The notes beneath the pieces were generated by a model that saw nothing but the letters and a program-made list of their open reading frames with translations, was not told where the DNA came from and did not search any database. This document shows positions 26,998-36,380 of a DNA stretch of 64,000 nt, in pieces. The stretch covers positions 62,001 to 126,000 of the forward strand of contig NZ_VAUP01000035.1 in the NCBI RefSeq assembly GCF_005871085.1. The letters are read 5' to 3'. Every line of letters begins with the position of its first letter. The first letter of the stretch is position 1. The position numbers and the translations under genes were made by a program. The stretch is from Xanthobacter autotrophicus. GTDB lineage: Bacteria; Pseudomonadota; Alphaproteobacteria; Rhizobiales; Xanthobacteraceae.

Positions 26998-27348
26998 GTC
27001 CGTCTCCCGAGCCGTTTCAGATCGCACCCTTGGGCGAATTCCTTACGCCACGCCATGGCGCGGCGCCAAGGGTACCGCAGGCAGGCAACGCGGCGGACCG
27101 GGCCGGGTTCACGCCCGGAGCGCAATTCCCCCTTCAGCCCCGAGTGCAACCACTTCCAGCCAAACGGATCGCGCGGTTGCGGCGCCGTTGCGTATGGCGT
27201 GACGCTTTCATGACTTTGAGTGCGCCCGTCCCTATGTTAGGGAGTGCCCGCCGCCGATGACGGGGGCGGGTCTTCGGGCTCTTCGGCAACACCCCAAGGG
27301 GCCCCTCACGGGTCAACCCCTCCGGGCAGAATGGCGACACGCTTGAGA

Positions 27349-27888
27349 ATGGCGGACCGGCAAACCAGCTTCGCATATGAAGATCTCCTCGCCTGCGGAC
27401 GTGGCGAGCTGTTCGGCGCCGGGAACGCGCAATTGCCGCTGCCGCCCATGCTGATGTTCGATCGCATCGCGGAAATTTCCGAGACCGGCGGCGAACATGG
27501 CAAGGGCTTCGTGCGCGCCGAGCTCGACGTGAACCCGGACCTGTGGTTCTTCGGCTGCCACTTCAAGGGCGACCCGGTGATGCCCGGCTGCCTGGGCCTG
27601 GACGCCATGTGGCAGATGGTGGGCTTCTTCCTCGGCTGGCTCGGCTCGCCCGGGCGCGGGCGGGCGCTGGGGCTCGGGGAGCTGAAATTCTCCGGCCAGG
27701 TGCTGCCCGACGTGAAGAAGGTGGTCTACGGCGTGGAGCTGAAGCGGGTGATGCGCTCCAAGCTGGTGCTCGGCATCGCCGACGGCTGGCTTTCGGCGGA
27801 CGACACCATCATCTATCGCGCCAAGGATCTGAAGGTGGGCCTGTTCCAGGCCGATGCGGCACCGGCAGCGGGACCCGTGGGCGCCTGA
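27349..27888 (+). CDS. fabA: 3-hydroxydecanoyl-ACP dehydratase/isomerase
   Basis: Dehydrates 3-hydroxydecanoyl-ACP and isomerises trans-2- to cis-3-decenoyl-ACP, the branch point of anaerobic unsaturated fatty acid synthesis. The 179-residue hot-dog protein has the active-site His71 ([12 protein letters not shown]) and Asp85 (GLDAMWQ). The start at 27349 ([23 protein letters not shown]) matches the family; an ATG six codons upstream (27331) is also in frame. It is followed 54 bp later by fabB and then fabI, forming a cluster. Confidence 0.95.
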   Translation: MADRQTSFAYEDLLACGRGELFGAGNAQLPLPPMLMFDRIAEISETGGEHGKGFVRAELDVNPDLWFFGCHFKGDPVMPGCLGLDAMWQMVGFFLGWLGSPGRGRALGLGELKFSGQVLPDVKKVVYGVELKRVMRSKLVLGIADGWLSADDTIIYRAKDLKVGLFQADAAPAAGPVGA

Positions 27889-27942
27889 CAAGGCGCCGCC
27901 ACGATCCGCAGCCATATTGCTGCTTTCCAATGGGGATTTGAC

Positions 27943-29166
27943 ATGCGGCGCGTCGTCGTCACCGGGATGGGCATCGTCTCGTCCATCGGCAACTCCACGC
28001 AAGAGGTGCTCGCCAGCCTGCGCGAGGCCAAGAGCGGCATATCCTTCGCCGAGGATCAGGCCAAGCTCGGCTTCCGCTGCCAGGTGCAGGGCGCGCCGAC
28101 GCTGAACGCCGAAGAGGTGGTGGACCGCCGCGCCATGCGCTTCCACGGCGGCGGCACCGCCTGGAACCACGTGGCCATGGACCAGGCCATCCGCGATTCG
28201 GGGCTGGAGCCGTCCGAGGTATCCAACCCGCGCACCGGCATCGTCATGGGCTCCGGCGGCCCGTCCACCCGCACCATCGTGGAAGCGGCGGACATCGCCC
28301 GCACCAAGGGGCCCAAGCGCATCGGCCCGTTCGCCGTGCCCAAGGCCATGAGCTCGACCGCATCGGCGACGCTGGCCACCTGGTTCAAGATCAAGGGCGT
28401 CAACTATTCCATCTCGTCGGCCTGCGCCACGTCGAACCACTGCATCGGCAACGCCTACGAGCAGATTCAGTATGGCAAGCAGGACGTGGTCTTCGCCGGC
28501 GGCTGCGAGGAGCTGGACTGGACCCTCTCCAGCCTGTTCGACGCCATGGGCGCCATGTCCTCCAAGTTCAACGCCACGCCCCACAAGGCGTCCCGCGCCT
28601 ATGACGTGAACCGCGACGGCTTCGTCATCGCCGGCGGCGCCGGCGTGCTGGTGCTGGAAGAGCTGGAGCACGCCAAGGCCCGCGGCGCCAAGATCTATGG
28701 CGAGGTCGCCGGCTATGGCGCCACCTCCGACGGCTACGACATGGTCGCTCCCTCGGGCGAGGGCGCCGAGCGCTGCATGCGCCTCGCCCTGTCCACCGTG
28801 AACCTGCCCATCGACTACATCAACCCTCACGCCACCTCGACCCCGGCCGGCGATCCGCCGGAAATCGAGGCCATCCGCAAGGTGTTCGGCGTCGGCGAGA
28901 AGTGTCCGCCCATCTCGGCGACCAAGTCGCTGACCGGCCACTCGCTGGGCGCCACCGGCGTGCAGGAAGCCATCTACTGCCTCCTCATGATGCAGAACGG
29001 CTTCATCTGCGAGAGCGCCAACATCGAGGAACTGGACCCGGTGTTCGCCGACATGCCCATCGTCCGCGCACGGCAGGACAATGTGAAGCTCGGCGCGGTG
29101 CTGTCCAATTCGTTCGGCTTCGGCGGCACCAATGCGTCGCTGGTCTTCAAGCACGTGGATGCGTGA
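27943..29166 (+). CDS. fabB: 3-oxoacyl-ACP synthase I
   Basis: Elongates cis-3-decenoyl-ACP, committing carbon to unsaturated fatty acids. The 407-residue thiolase-fold enzyme has the Cys-His-His triad: Cys161 (SSACATSNH), His296 ([11 protein letters not shown]) and His333 ([10 protein letters not shown]). The FabA partner immediately upstream supports the FabB rather than FabF assignment. A weak GGGGAT ribosome-binding site precedes the ATG. Confidence 0.95.
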   Translation: MRRVVVTGMGIVSSIGNSTQEVLASLREAKSGISFAEDQAKLGFRCQVQGAPTLNAEEVVDRRAMRFHGGGTAWNHVAMDQAIRDSGLEPSEVSNPRTGIVMGSGGPSTRTIVEAADIARTKGPKRIGPFAVPKAMSSTASATLATWFKIKGVNYSISSACATSNHCIGNAYEQIQYGKQDVVFAGGCEELDWTLSSLFDAMGAMSSKFNATPHKASRAYDVNRDGFVIAGGAGVLVLEELEHAKARGAKIYGEVAGYGATSDGYDMVAPSGEGAERCMRLALSTVNLPIDYINPHATSTPAGDPPEIEAIRKVFGVGEKCPPISATKSLTGHSLGATGVQEAIYCLLMMQNGFICESANIEELDPVFADMPIVRARQDNVKLGAVLSNSFGFGGTNASLVFKHVDA

Positions 29167-29272
29167 CCGGACGACCGCCCTGGTCAGGGTCGGTCATGAA
29201 AGGTGAAGGGTCGTCCCGTGGTGCCGGCCCGCGCGGTCTGCTATCGGCGTCTCAGACGCGAGAGGGTTGGTG

Positions 29273-30121
29273 ATGCAGGACCTGATGAAGGGCAAGCGTG
29301 GCTTGGTGATGGGGGTCGCGAACGACCATTCCATCGCCTGGGGCATCGCCAGGGCCTTGGCCGGCCAGGGGGCGGAACTCGCCTTCACCTATCAGGGCGA
29401 CTCCGTGGCCAAGCGGGTGAAGCCGCTGGCCGAGAGCCTGGGCTCCTCCATCCTCCTGCCGTGCGACGTGGAAGACCTCGCCAGCGTGGACGCCGTGTTC
29501 ACGGCGCTCAAGGAGCGTTGGGGCGCCATCGACTTCCTGGTGCATGCGGTGGCCTTCTCCGACAAGTCGGAGCTGAAGGGCCGCTATGCCGACACCAGCC
29601 GGGAGAATTTCTCCCGCACCATGGTCATCTCCTGCTTCTCCTTCACGGAGATCGCCAAGCGTGCCGCCGCGCTGATGCCAAACGGCGGGTCGCTGGTCAC
29701 CCTGACCTATGGCGGCTCCACCCGGGTGATGCCCAATTACAACGTGATGGGCGTGGCCAAGGCGGCGCTGGAAGCTTCCGTGCGCTATCTCGCCGCCGAC
29801 TACGGGCCGGCCGGCATCCGGGTCAACGCCATTTCGGCGGGGCCGGTCCGCACGCTGGCCGGGGCCGGCATCGCCGATGCCCGCCTCATGTTCAATTACC
29901 AGAAGCGCCACGCGCCCCTGCGCCGCACCGTCTCCATCGAAGAGGTGGGTGGCTCGGCCCTCTACCTGCTGTCCGAGCTGTCGGGCGGCGTGACGGGCGA
30001 GATCCATTTCGTGGATTCCGGCTACAACATCATGTCCATGCCGCATCCCGACGTGCTGAAGCAGCAGGAAGACGCCGAGGCCAAGCTTGCCGCCGAAGCG
30101 CCGGTGAAGGCCGCGGAGTAG
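29273..30121 (+). CDS. fabI: enoyl-ACP reductase (NADH)
   Basis: Reduces trans-2-enoyl-ACP in the last step of each fatty-acid elongation cycle. The 282-residue SDR protein has Tyr146, Tyr156 and Lys163 (LTYGGSTRVMPNYNVMGVAK) at the same numbers as E. coli FabI, and the glycine-rich NADH site GVANDHSIAWGIA. The residue equivalent to E. coli Gly93, which contacts triclosan, is Ala94 (HAVAFSD). The ATG at 29273 follows GAGAGGG. It lies third in the fabA-fabB-fabI cluster, the arrangement of the second rhizobial FabI, so another FabI may exist elsewhere. Confidence 0.94.
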   Translation: MQDLMKGKRGLVMGVANDHSIAWGIARALAGQGAELAFTYQGDSVAKRVKPLAESLGSSILLPCDVEDLASVDAVFTALKERWGAIDFLVHAVAFSDKSELKGRYADTSRENFSRTMVISCFSFTEIAKRAAALMPNGGSLVTLTYGGSTRVMPNYNVMGVAKAALEASVRYLAADYGPAGIRVNAISAGPVRTLAGAGIADARLMFNYQKRHAPLRRTVSIEEVGGSALYLLSELSGGVTGEIHFVDSGYNIMSMPHPDVLKQQEDAEAKLAAEAPVKAAE

Positions 30122-30264
30122 CGCCGGCCGGCGCCGAGTTCCGCCTCGGCTGACGCTGCGTCCGGCGCAATTGACCCTTTACCTCTCGCGCCGGAGCGCT
30201 ACCTATCGGCGCGGACCGTTCCGACACCAGGAACGCCATCGCCACGTGCTGAGGTGGTAGGGGT

Positions 30265-31068
30265 ATGGATTCGCTGGTCATCGCCGGGCTCGTTTTTGTC
30301 TGTCTGTTCGGCGGTGCCATGGGCGGCATGTGGGCGTCGCGCCGGCTGAAAGAGCAGCACCTCTCCAAGGAGACCCAGGAGGCGGTGAAGCTCGGGGTCG
30401 GCATGGTGGCGGCCATGGCCTCGCTGATCCTCGGCCTCATGACCGCGTCGGTGAAGGGGAATTTCGATTCCACCAGCCGCGACGTGCAGCAATACGCCAC
30501 CTATCTCATTACCCTCGACGTGGCGCTCCGGCACTATGGGCCCGACGCCGATGCCGCCCGCGCGGCCCTGCGCGCCTATACAAGCCATGCCCTTGATGAA
30601 ACCTGGCCCGGGCAGATCGAACCCCTGCCGGCCGAACCCGGACAGGTCGGGACCGGGCCAGCCACCCAGGTGCGCGTCACCAGCGACGTTTCCGAGGCGC
30701 GACTGTCCCAGGTCGGGCGCCTGATCCGCGCCCTGGACCCGAAAACCCCGGAGCAGAACGATCTCAGGTCGGAGGCGGTCGAGCGCTACAAATCCCTGTC
30801 GGCACTGCGCTGGGTGCTGATCGAGGAGAGCGCCACCCAGGTGCCCTCCATCTTCACTGTCGTGCTGATTGTCTGGCTCACCTTCATCTTCATGAGCTTC
30901 GGGCTGTTCTCACCGATCAATGCGGTTTCGGTATCGGTGTTCCTGCTGTGCGCCCTCTCCCTGGGCGGCGCCATCTTCCTCATCCTGGAGATGAGCACCC
31001 CTTTCGAAGGAATTATAATAATACCTCCAGATGCCATGCAGAAGGCCTTGCAGCACATGGTGAAGTAA
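30265..31068 (+). CDS. DUF4239 membrane protein (bestrophin-like domain)
   Basis: A 267-residue integral membrane protein of the DUF4239 family. It has two N-terminal helices (about 3-22 and 45-62, the latter GMVAAMASLILGLMTASVKG), a soluble middle (65-190) with the pattern DVQQYATYLITLDVALRHYG, and two C-terminal helices (about 196-216 and 221-242), followed by PPDAMQKALQHM. The family is annotated as bestrophin-like, but ion-channel activity has not been shown to my knowledge. It starts after GAGGTGGTAGGGG, 143 bp from fabI, and may be an independent unit. Confidence 0.75.
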   Translation: MDSLVIAGLVFVCLFGGAMGGMWASRRLKEQHLSKETQEAVKLGVGMVAAMASLILGLMTASVKGNFDSTSRDVQQYATYLITLDVALRHYGPDADAARAALRAYTSHALDETWPGQIEPLPAEPGQVGTGPATQVRVTSDVSEARLSQVGRLIRALDPKTPEQNDLRSEAVERYKSLSALRWVLIEESATQVPSIFTVVLIVWLTFIFMSFGLFSPINAVSVSVFLLCALSLGGAIFLILEMSTPFEGIIIIPPDAMQKALQHMVK

Positions 31069-31403
31069 GGGGCCCGCAGCGGCCTCGGCGCCGGCCGGGC
31101 TGGCGAGCGGGGATGAGCGGTCCAGCGACCACATGGGCGTTGCACTGCACCCCCCCAAAGGCTAGAGCAATTCCAGCAAAAGCGCGCAGCGGTTTTGCTG
31201 CTGGATCGCTCCGGGCCGGGCATACGCCCAACTCATTGAATTTGCGCAGCTTCAAACTGGCGGGCAATCCGTCCCGGTCGGAAGGTGCTCCACAGGCACG
31301 CTTTCCGCACCCGCGGTGAAGGTCCTCGCGGACTGCGGGCGATGCGGACGGCGATGCGCGACGCATATCGGCGGCGCCGGCCTTTTACGGACAGGAGTCG
31401 GAC
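31069..31403. other. intergenic region containing a dispersed repeat
   Basis: No coding frame with family resemblance is visible. The right end carries the CDF gene's ribosome-binding site (AGGAG at about 31393). The interval holds the repeat listed at 31162-31212. Confidence 0.5.
31162..31212 (+). repeat. dispersed rhizobial-type palindromic repeat (TAGAGCAATTCCAGCAAAA type)
   Basis: The segment starts TAGAGCAATTCCAGCAAAA and contains CAGCAAAA paired with TTTTGCTG around a GC-rich loop. I recognise this from memory as a widely dispersed intergenic element of Hyphomicrobiales genomes. Only one copy is seen in this window. Confidence 0.6.
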
Positions 31404-32294
31404 ATGAGCCGCAAGACGCTGTGGGTGGCGGCGGCGAGCGTGCTCGTCGGCATCATCGTGCTGGGCCTCAAGACGCTGGCGTGGTGGGTGACGGGCTCGG
31501 TGGCTCTGTTGTCGGACGCGCTGGAGAGCATCATCAACGTGGCCGCCTCCGGCGCGGCGCTCATCGCGCTGCAGGTGTCCTCGCGGCCGGCCGACGACAA
31601 CCACCAGTTCGGCCACCACAAGGCGGAATACATCTCGGCGGTGATCGAAGGGGTGCTGGTGGTGATCGCCGCCCTCACCATCATGCGCGAGGCCTATAAC
31701 GGCTTCCAGAATCCCACCCTGCCCGACCAGCCGGTGAAGGGCATGCTGCTCAACGGCGCGGCCACCGTTGTCAACGTGGTGTGGTACGTCATCCTGATGC
31801 GCGTCGGCCGGGCCTATCGCTCGCCGGCCCTGATCGCCGACGCCAAGCACCTGATGTCGGATGTGGTCACCTCCGCCGCCGTGCTCGCCGGCTTTGTGCT
31901 GGTGCCGGTCACCGGCTGGCCGCAGTTGGACCCGCTGCTGGCCGGCCTCGTCGCCCTCAACGTGCTGTGGACCGGCTGGGGGATGATGAAGGAATCCGTC
32001 GGCGGCCTCATGGACGCCGCGCCGCCGCCGGATGTGGTGGCGCGCATCAAGGAGCTGGTCTCGACCCACGCCGCCGGAGCCATCGAGGCCCACGACCTGC
32101 GCACCCGCCATGCCGGGCGCATCACCTTCGTGGAGTTCCACCTGGTGGTGCCGGGAAACATGACGGTGGCTGCGGCCCACGAGATCTGCGACCGCATCGA
32201 GCATGCCTTCGAGCAGGACATGGACGACGCGGTCATCACCATCCATGTGGAGCCGGAAGACGAGGCCAAGCACCGCGGCGTGGTGGTGCTGTAA
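31404..32294 (+). CDS. cation diffusion facilitator family transporter
   Basis: A 296-residue proton-coupled divalent-metal exporter with about six membrane helices and a C-terminal cytoplasmic domain (about 205-290, metal-sensing alpha/beta fold). The TM5 metal site HxxxD is present in ADAKHLMSDVVTS; the TM2 site reads SDALESIIN, where the Zn-type members have HxxxD. This variant occurs in one CDF subgroup, so I do not assign Zn, Fe or Mn. A His pair, FGHHKAEY, follows TM2. The ATG follows AGGAG. Confidence 0.88.
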   Translation: MSRKTLWVAAASVLVGIIVLGLKTLAWWVTGSVALLSDALESIINVAASGAALIALQVSSRPADDNHQFGHHKAEYISAVIEGVLVVIAALTIMREAYNGFQNPTLPDQPVKGMLLNGAATVVNVVWYVILMRVGRAYRSPALIADAKHLMSDVVTSAAVLAGFVLVPVTGWPQLDPLLAGLVALNVLWTGWGMMKESVGGLMDAAPPPDVVARIKELVSTHAAGAIEAHDLRTRHAGRITFVEFHLVVPGNMTVAAAHEICDRIEHAFEQDMDDAVITIHVEPEDEAKHRGVVVL

Positions 32295-32338
32295 CCGAAA
32301 GCCCGCAACGGCGGGGCCCGGCTTCACGCCCCTTGCTT

Positions 32339-32872
32339 CTACGCGCCCTTGGGGCGGAAGGCGGCGCAAACCCGCGGGTCGGTCTCGATGCGCTTGGCGC
32401 CGATGAGGTCGAGACAATAGGGGATGGCCGGGAACACCGCCGCCAGGCACACCGCGATGGATGCCGGCTTGCCCGGCAGGTTCACGATGAGGGTCTTGCC
32501 GCGCACCCCCGCCTCCTGCCGCGACAGGATGGCGGTGGGCACCTCATTCAGGCTGATGCGCCGCATCTGCTCGCCGAAGCCCGGCAGCGGCTTCTCGATC
32601 ACCGCCGCCATGGCCTCGGGAGTCAGGTCGCGGGGGGCCGGGCCGGTGCCGCCGGTGGTGCAGATGAGGTCGAGGCCGGCGTGGTCGCACATGTCGATTA
32701 GGGTATCGCGCACGCTCTCAAAGCCGTCCGGGATGACGCGATAGTCGGCGCTCCAGGGGCTGGCGATGGCATGCCGGAGCCACGCCTCGATGGCCGGCCC
32801 CGAGAGGTCCGCATAGCCGCCGCAGCTGGCGCGGTCCGAGATGGTGACGATGCCGATGCGGGCTTGCGACAT
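32339..32872 (-). CDS. mog: molybdopterin adenylyltransferase
   Basis: Adenylates molybdopterin, preparing it for molybdenum insertion. The 177-residue MoaB/Mog-fold protein has the GTGPAPRD loop (TTGGTGPAPRDLTPEA, 72-87) and the substrate segment VNLPGKPASI. It lacks the N-terminal residues added by the longer open frame, which has no family match; the ATG at 32872 lacks a strong ribosome-binding site. It diverges from the HTH/PBP-like regulator, across 385 bp with a palindrome. Confidence 0.9.
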   Translation of the reverse strand: MSQARIGIVTISDRASCGGYADLSGPAIEAWLRHAIASPWSADYRVIPDGFESVRDTLIDMCDHAGLDLICTTGGTGPAPRDLTPEAMAAVIEKPLPGFGEQMRRISLNEVPTAILSRQEAGVRGKTLIVNLPGKPASIAVCLAAVFPAIPYCLDLIGAKRIETDPRVCAAFRPKGA

Positions 32873-33257
32873 GGGACAGATCCGGTTCGTGCGAGGGCAG
32901 GCGCTGGCCGCGCATCCCCGGCCTCGACGGGGAGAGCCGGATCGAACGATCCGGCTCCGGGGCGGCCCGCCTGTGCTGGCGTGACCTGGGCTCAAATGCA
33001 AGCCCCGGATCACATGGCGTGTCCAAGTTTGGGGGGCAGCTTCGGTGCGTGTCACCGCGATGGATATCAACGGTAGCCGTCCCTTGCCCCATGAGGGGGG
33101 ATCGCATCCCGGTGCGCCGGTGATTGGCACCCCGGCGGATGTATCCGGCGTGTCGGCCCCTGGCATGAGATTGAACTTCGCGCGAAACCGTATTCATGTG
33201 AATATAGGTGAAGCGTGTCTTTTTCTACGGATCTGTCCCGTGACGGTGCATCGGAGC
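32873..33257. promoter_or_regulatory. divergent mog/regulator region with TATTCA-TG-TGAATA palindrome
   Basis: This 385-bp gap separates mog from the divergent HTH/PBP-like gene. The inverted repeat TATTCA, TG, TGAATA at 33191-33204 lies 54 bases before the regulator's start, in a locally AT-rich stretch, a suitable place for autoregulation. Nothing else is coding; the frames extending both genes into this region lack family support. Confidence 0.5.
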
Positions 33258-34148
33258 ATGTCGGATTTCCTCACCACCCGCGAGTTGGCGGCGCTGCTGC
33301 GCGTGAAGGAGCGGAAGGTCTATGATCTGGTGGCGACGGGCACCCTTCCGGTCCGGCGGGTGACGGGCAAGCTCCTCTTCCCACGCAAGGAAATCGAAAC
33401 CTGGCTCGGCGCAACACCCGAGGCGCGCGAGGGGGACGAGGCCCCGGCACCGGGCGAGCATGCCCAATTGCCGCTCATTCTCGCCGGCGGACACGACCCC
33501 CTGCTGGAATGGGCGCTGCGCGAATCGCGCTCCGGCATCGCGGCCTTCCTCGACGGCGCGCTCGACGGGCTCGCCCGCGCCGAGCGGGGCGAATGCATCG
33601 CCGTAGGCCTGCACATCCCCGATGCCCAGGGCTGGAACGTAGGTACGGTGGAAGGCCGTTTCTGCCGCGAGCCATGGGTGCTGATCGAATGGGCCCGGCG
33701 GGTTCGCGGCCTTATCTACCGGCCCGATAACGCCCGCCCGCCGAAAAATCTGAAGGATGTCCGGGGCCTGCGCTTCCAGGCGCGGCAGCCGGAAGCCGGC
33801 AGCGAGCTGGTGCTGGACCGGCTGTTGTCCGCCGAGAAGATGACGCGCGCCGACCTCCGGGTGGTGGACACCATCGAGCGCTCGGAAACCGACCTGGCGC
33901 TGGCCATCGCCACCGGACGCGCCGATGTGGGCCTCGGCATCGCCGCTGCGGCGCGGCTGCACAATCTGGACTTCCTGCCTCTGCTGGAAGAGCGCTTCGA
34001 TCTCCTGGTCTGGCGAAAATCCTATTTCGATCCGCCGTTCCAGAAGCTGGTGGCCTTCTGCCGCGCGCCCCTCTTCGAGACCCGCGCCGCCGATCTCGGC
34101 GGCTACGACGTGTCGGGCTTCGGCACGGTCCATTTCAACTGCTGCTGA
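33258..34148 (+). CDS. HTH regulator with periplasmic-binding-protein-like (molybdate-type) sensor domain
   Basis: A 296-residue cytoplasmic regulator. Residues 1-53 form an excisionase/MerR-like winged HTH (LTTRELAALLRVKERKVYDLVATGTLPVRRVTGKLLFPRKEIETWL). Residues about 75-290 resemble a type-2 periplasmic binding protein without signal peptide (LILAGGHDPLLEWALRES, then ETDLALAIATGRADVGLGIAAAARLHNLDFLPLLEERFDLLVWRKSY), the domain found in molybdate/tungstate-responsive regulators. The neighbour mog supports oxyanion or cofactor sensing. The protein ends in vicinal Cys-Cys, which could bind metal. The start ATG at 33258 has GGAG only one base away, so the true start may be slightly different. 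Confidence 0.8.
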   Translation: MSDFLTTRELAALLRVKERKVYDLVATGTLPVRRVTGKLLFPRKEIETWLGATPEAREGDEAPAPGEHAQLPLILAGGHDPLLEWALRESRSGIAAFLDGALDGLARAERGECIAVGLHIPDAQGWNVGTVEGRFCREPWVLIEWARRVRGLIYRPDNARPPKNLKDVRGLRFQARQPEAGSELVLDRLLSAEKMTRADLRVVDTIERSETDLALAIATGRADVGLGIAAAARLHNLDFLPLLEERFDLLVWRKSYFDPPFQKLVAFCRAPLFETRAADLGGYDVSGFGTVHFNCC

Positions 34149-34178
34149 ACCGGCACTGAACCTCGCCGGACAAGAAAA

Positions 34179-34203
34179 CGCCCGCCCGGAGACCGGACGG
34201 GCG
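34179..34203 (-). terminator. Rho-independent terminator of the AAA ATPase gene
   Basis: An 11-bp stem with one mismatch (CGCCCGCCCGG against CCGGACGGGCG), a 3-base loop and, read on the minus strand, a following TTTTC tract. It lies 30 bases after the ATPase stop and may also stop the convergent regulator gene. Confidence 0.75.
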
Positions 34204-34233
34204 CAAGGTCGCGCGGGGGAACAGGTGTTGAGG

Positions 34234-35946
34234 TCAGGCCGCCTCCACCGGGGGCACGTCGAGGGCGCGGAAGATGGCGCAGCGGCGGAAGGCGTCGATG
34301 GTGGGCGGCTCGTTCTTCTGGGAGCAATATTTCGCCACCAGCTTGGCGAGGCCCTTGATGTCGCGACCGGAGGTTTCCGGAAACATCACCACCAGCTTGC
34401 CGATCAGCTCGTCCGACAGCGGCAGGCCGAACTGGTCCGCCATCACCCGCCAGATCTTGCGGCGGTCTTCCGGCCCCGGCGAATGGTATTTGATGAGCGC
34501 GATGCAGCGCGAGATGATGGCCTCGTCGATATCGTCCACCCGGTTGGTGGTGAGGAACAGCAGGCCGTTGAAGTATTCGAGCACGCGCAGGAACACGCCC
34601 ACCACCGCATTCATGGTGAGGTTGTCCTGCCGGCGCTTGATGTAGACGTCCGCCTCGTCGATGAGCATCACCGCGCCCCAGCGCTGGGCCCGGGTGAGCG
34701 CATCCTTCAGTGCCTGTTCCATGTGGGCTACATCGAGGCCGAGCTGGCCGGAATGCACCCGGTAGAGCGGGCGCTGGATGATCTCCGAATAGACCTCGGC
34801 GGTGAGGGTCTTGCCGACGCCGGGCGGGCCGGCGCACAGCACGGTGGTGCCGCCGGACTTGCCCGCCACCACGTCGTCCATGAGCGTGTTCATCTCGGCG
34901 GTGAGGATGTCGATGAGGTCGGTCTGCTCGGGGGGCAGCACCAGCTTCTGCTTCAGCTCGGGATGGTACTGGTAGGGCGCGATGTCATCCACATGCACCC
35001 ACACGTGATGGTGCAGCTCCAGATGGAACATGAGGATGAGCGGGTGCACCGGCATTTCGGTGAACGAGCCCTTGCGCACGTTCGCCTGCGCCGCCTTCAG
35101 CGCCTCGTCCACCGCCATGTGGAAGAGGTTCTGCTTGTCCGCCTTCTTCACGATCTTGTCGAGGAAGAAGCCAGAGGTCTCGTTGCCCAGGGTACGCTCG
35201 CCGAGCAGTTCCTCGTCGTTCACCAGGCGCGCCTCGGAACCCGAGGAGGACAGGACGATGACCGACTTGCGCGACCAGTCGGTGTCGCGGCGATTGGCGG
35301 TGGGGTCCTCGGCGAAGATGCCGGTGCCCTTGCCGGAGAACTGGTGGCCGTAGCGCGCGCGCCACTCGAAATAGCGCACCAGTTGGTCGTCGAAGGAGGC
35401 GAGCAGGCCCGCGTCCTCCATCAGCCAGCCCTTGGCCGCCAGCGTTCCGGGAATGGTGAGGCCGCGCAGATCCTTGGAGCGGATCAGCAGGTTCTCCATA
35501 TGGACCTTGCCGCGATTGTTGGCCTTCAGCTCGATGATGACGCGGCCCGCCTCCTCCTCGCCGGGGGGCGTGTAGTCGAGACGGGTGATGAGGTAGGGCT
35601 CGGGCTTGCCACCCGAATTCATGCGAAACAGCCAGCCGCGGATGGATGAATTTACGAAGTAGAGCGCGAGGGCGCCGGCCAAGTCTTCCAGTTCCTCAGG
35701 GGCAAAGCGCCGGCCTTCGTCCTTGAACACGCCGACGAGGTTGGCGAGTTGCTCTTCCTGCCCACGCACGGCCGTGCCGCCATTCTTCAGCACGAGATCA
35801 TGCAGGTGGGCCAGTTCGTCCGGCTTCAGCGTATCGAGCCCCAGCTCCATGCGGGTGGACAGGCGCGGCTGGGCCAGAAGGTGCGCCTGATCGGGAAAGG
35901 CCTCGACCAGGGATTCGACGACCAGACGTTCGACGATGAGCTTCAT
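34234..35946 (-). CDS. orphan AAA-family ATPase
   Basis: A 570-residue protein. The C-terminal 220 residues are an AAA module: Walker A GPPGVGKT (373-380), Walker B MLIDEAD (427-433), sensor-1 LFLTTNRVDDID and Arg finger region ISRCIALIKYHSPG. The 340-residue N-terminal part is unknown to me; it is acidic, has no membrane segment and includes VIIELKANNRGKVHMENLLIRSKDLRG and FEWRARYGHQFSGKGTG. The family occurs as a stand-alone gene in several alphaproteobacteria. The ATG at 35946 follows GAGGTGG. Role could be protein remodelling or defence-related; no partner gene is adjacent. Confidence 0.8.
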   Translation of the reverse strand: MKLIVERLVVESLVEAFPDQAHLLAQPRLSTRMELGLDTLKPDELAHLHDLVLKNGGTAVRGQEEQLANLVGVFKDEGRRFAPEELEDLAGALALYFVNSSIRGWLFRMNSGGKPEPYLITRLDYTPPGEEEAGRVIIELKANNRGKVHMENLLIRSKDLRGLTIPGTLAAKGWLMEDAGLLASFDDQLVRYFEWRARYGHQFSGKGTGIFAEDPTANRRDTDWSRKSVIVLSSSGSEARLVNDEELLGERTLGNETSGFFLDKIVKKADKQNLFHMAVDEALKAAQANVRKGSFTEMPVHPLILMFHLELHHHVWVHVDDIAPYQYHPELKQKLVLPPEQTDLIDILTAEMNTLMDDVVAGKSGGTTVLCAGPPGVGKTLTAEVYSEIIQRPLYRVHSGQLGLDVAHMEQALKDALTRAQRWGAVMLIDEADVYIKRRQDNLTMNAVVGVFLRVLEYFNGLLFLTTNRVDDIDEAIISRCIALIKYHSPGPEDRRKIWRVMADQFGLPLSDELIGKLVVMFPETSGRDIKGLAKLVAKYCSQKNEPPTIDAFRRCAIFRALDVPPVEAA

Positions 35947-36380
35947 GACCACCTCACGGTGACGACCAATGTCCGGGTTCCGACAAAAATAGTCGGGCTG
36001 TGACAACCCCTGGCATCGGACGATGGGTTGAAATGGCCATAGCAAGATCGAGGCCGGGCGCTTCCCGCCGGCGGTCCACCGCCATTGCGGATGCCAGGCC
36101 GGTGCAGCCACCCTGCCGCGCCCTTGGGCACCCCGCAGCTTACCACGGCGTCAGCGACCGGGGGCGCGTGCCCCTCCCTCATCATGGCAACCTATTGCAA
36201 AATCGATACGAATCTGGTGCGGCTCTATCGCGTTGAACGACAGCCAGAAATCTGAAATCCGCCTGAAATTTCAGCTTGCATGGGAAAGTAAGATAGCTTT
36301 GTATATTAGCTAATTCGCCTGTCGCGACTGCGGCCGGCGGGTGCTCCATCCCGGCGTTCCAGCGAGGTTGCCCCGTCGCC
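35947..36380. promoter_or_regulatory. divergent promoter region of the AAA ATPase gene and liv operon
   Basis: A 434-bp gap. The right third is AT-rich and contains the palindrome ATTAGCTAAT (36305-36314), 66 bases before livH and in a position suited to an operator; the GntR-family protein at 41651 is a possible ligand-sensing candidate. I see no coding frame or RNA gene; frames on both strands in the left half are chance. Confidence 0.45.
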
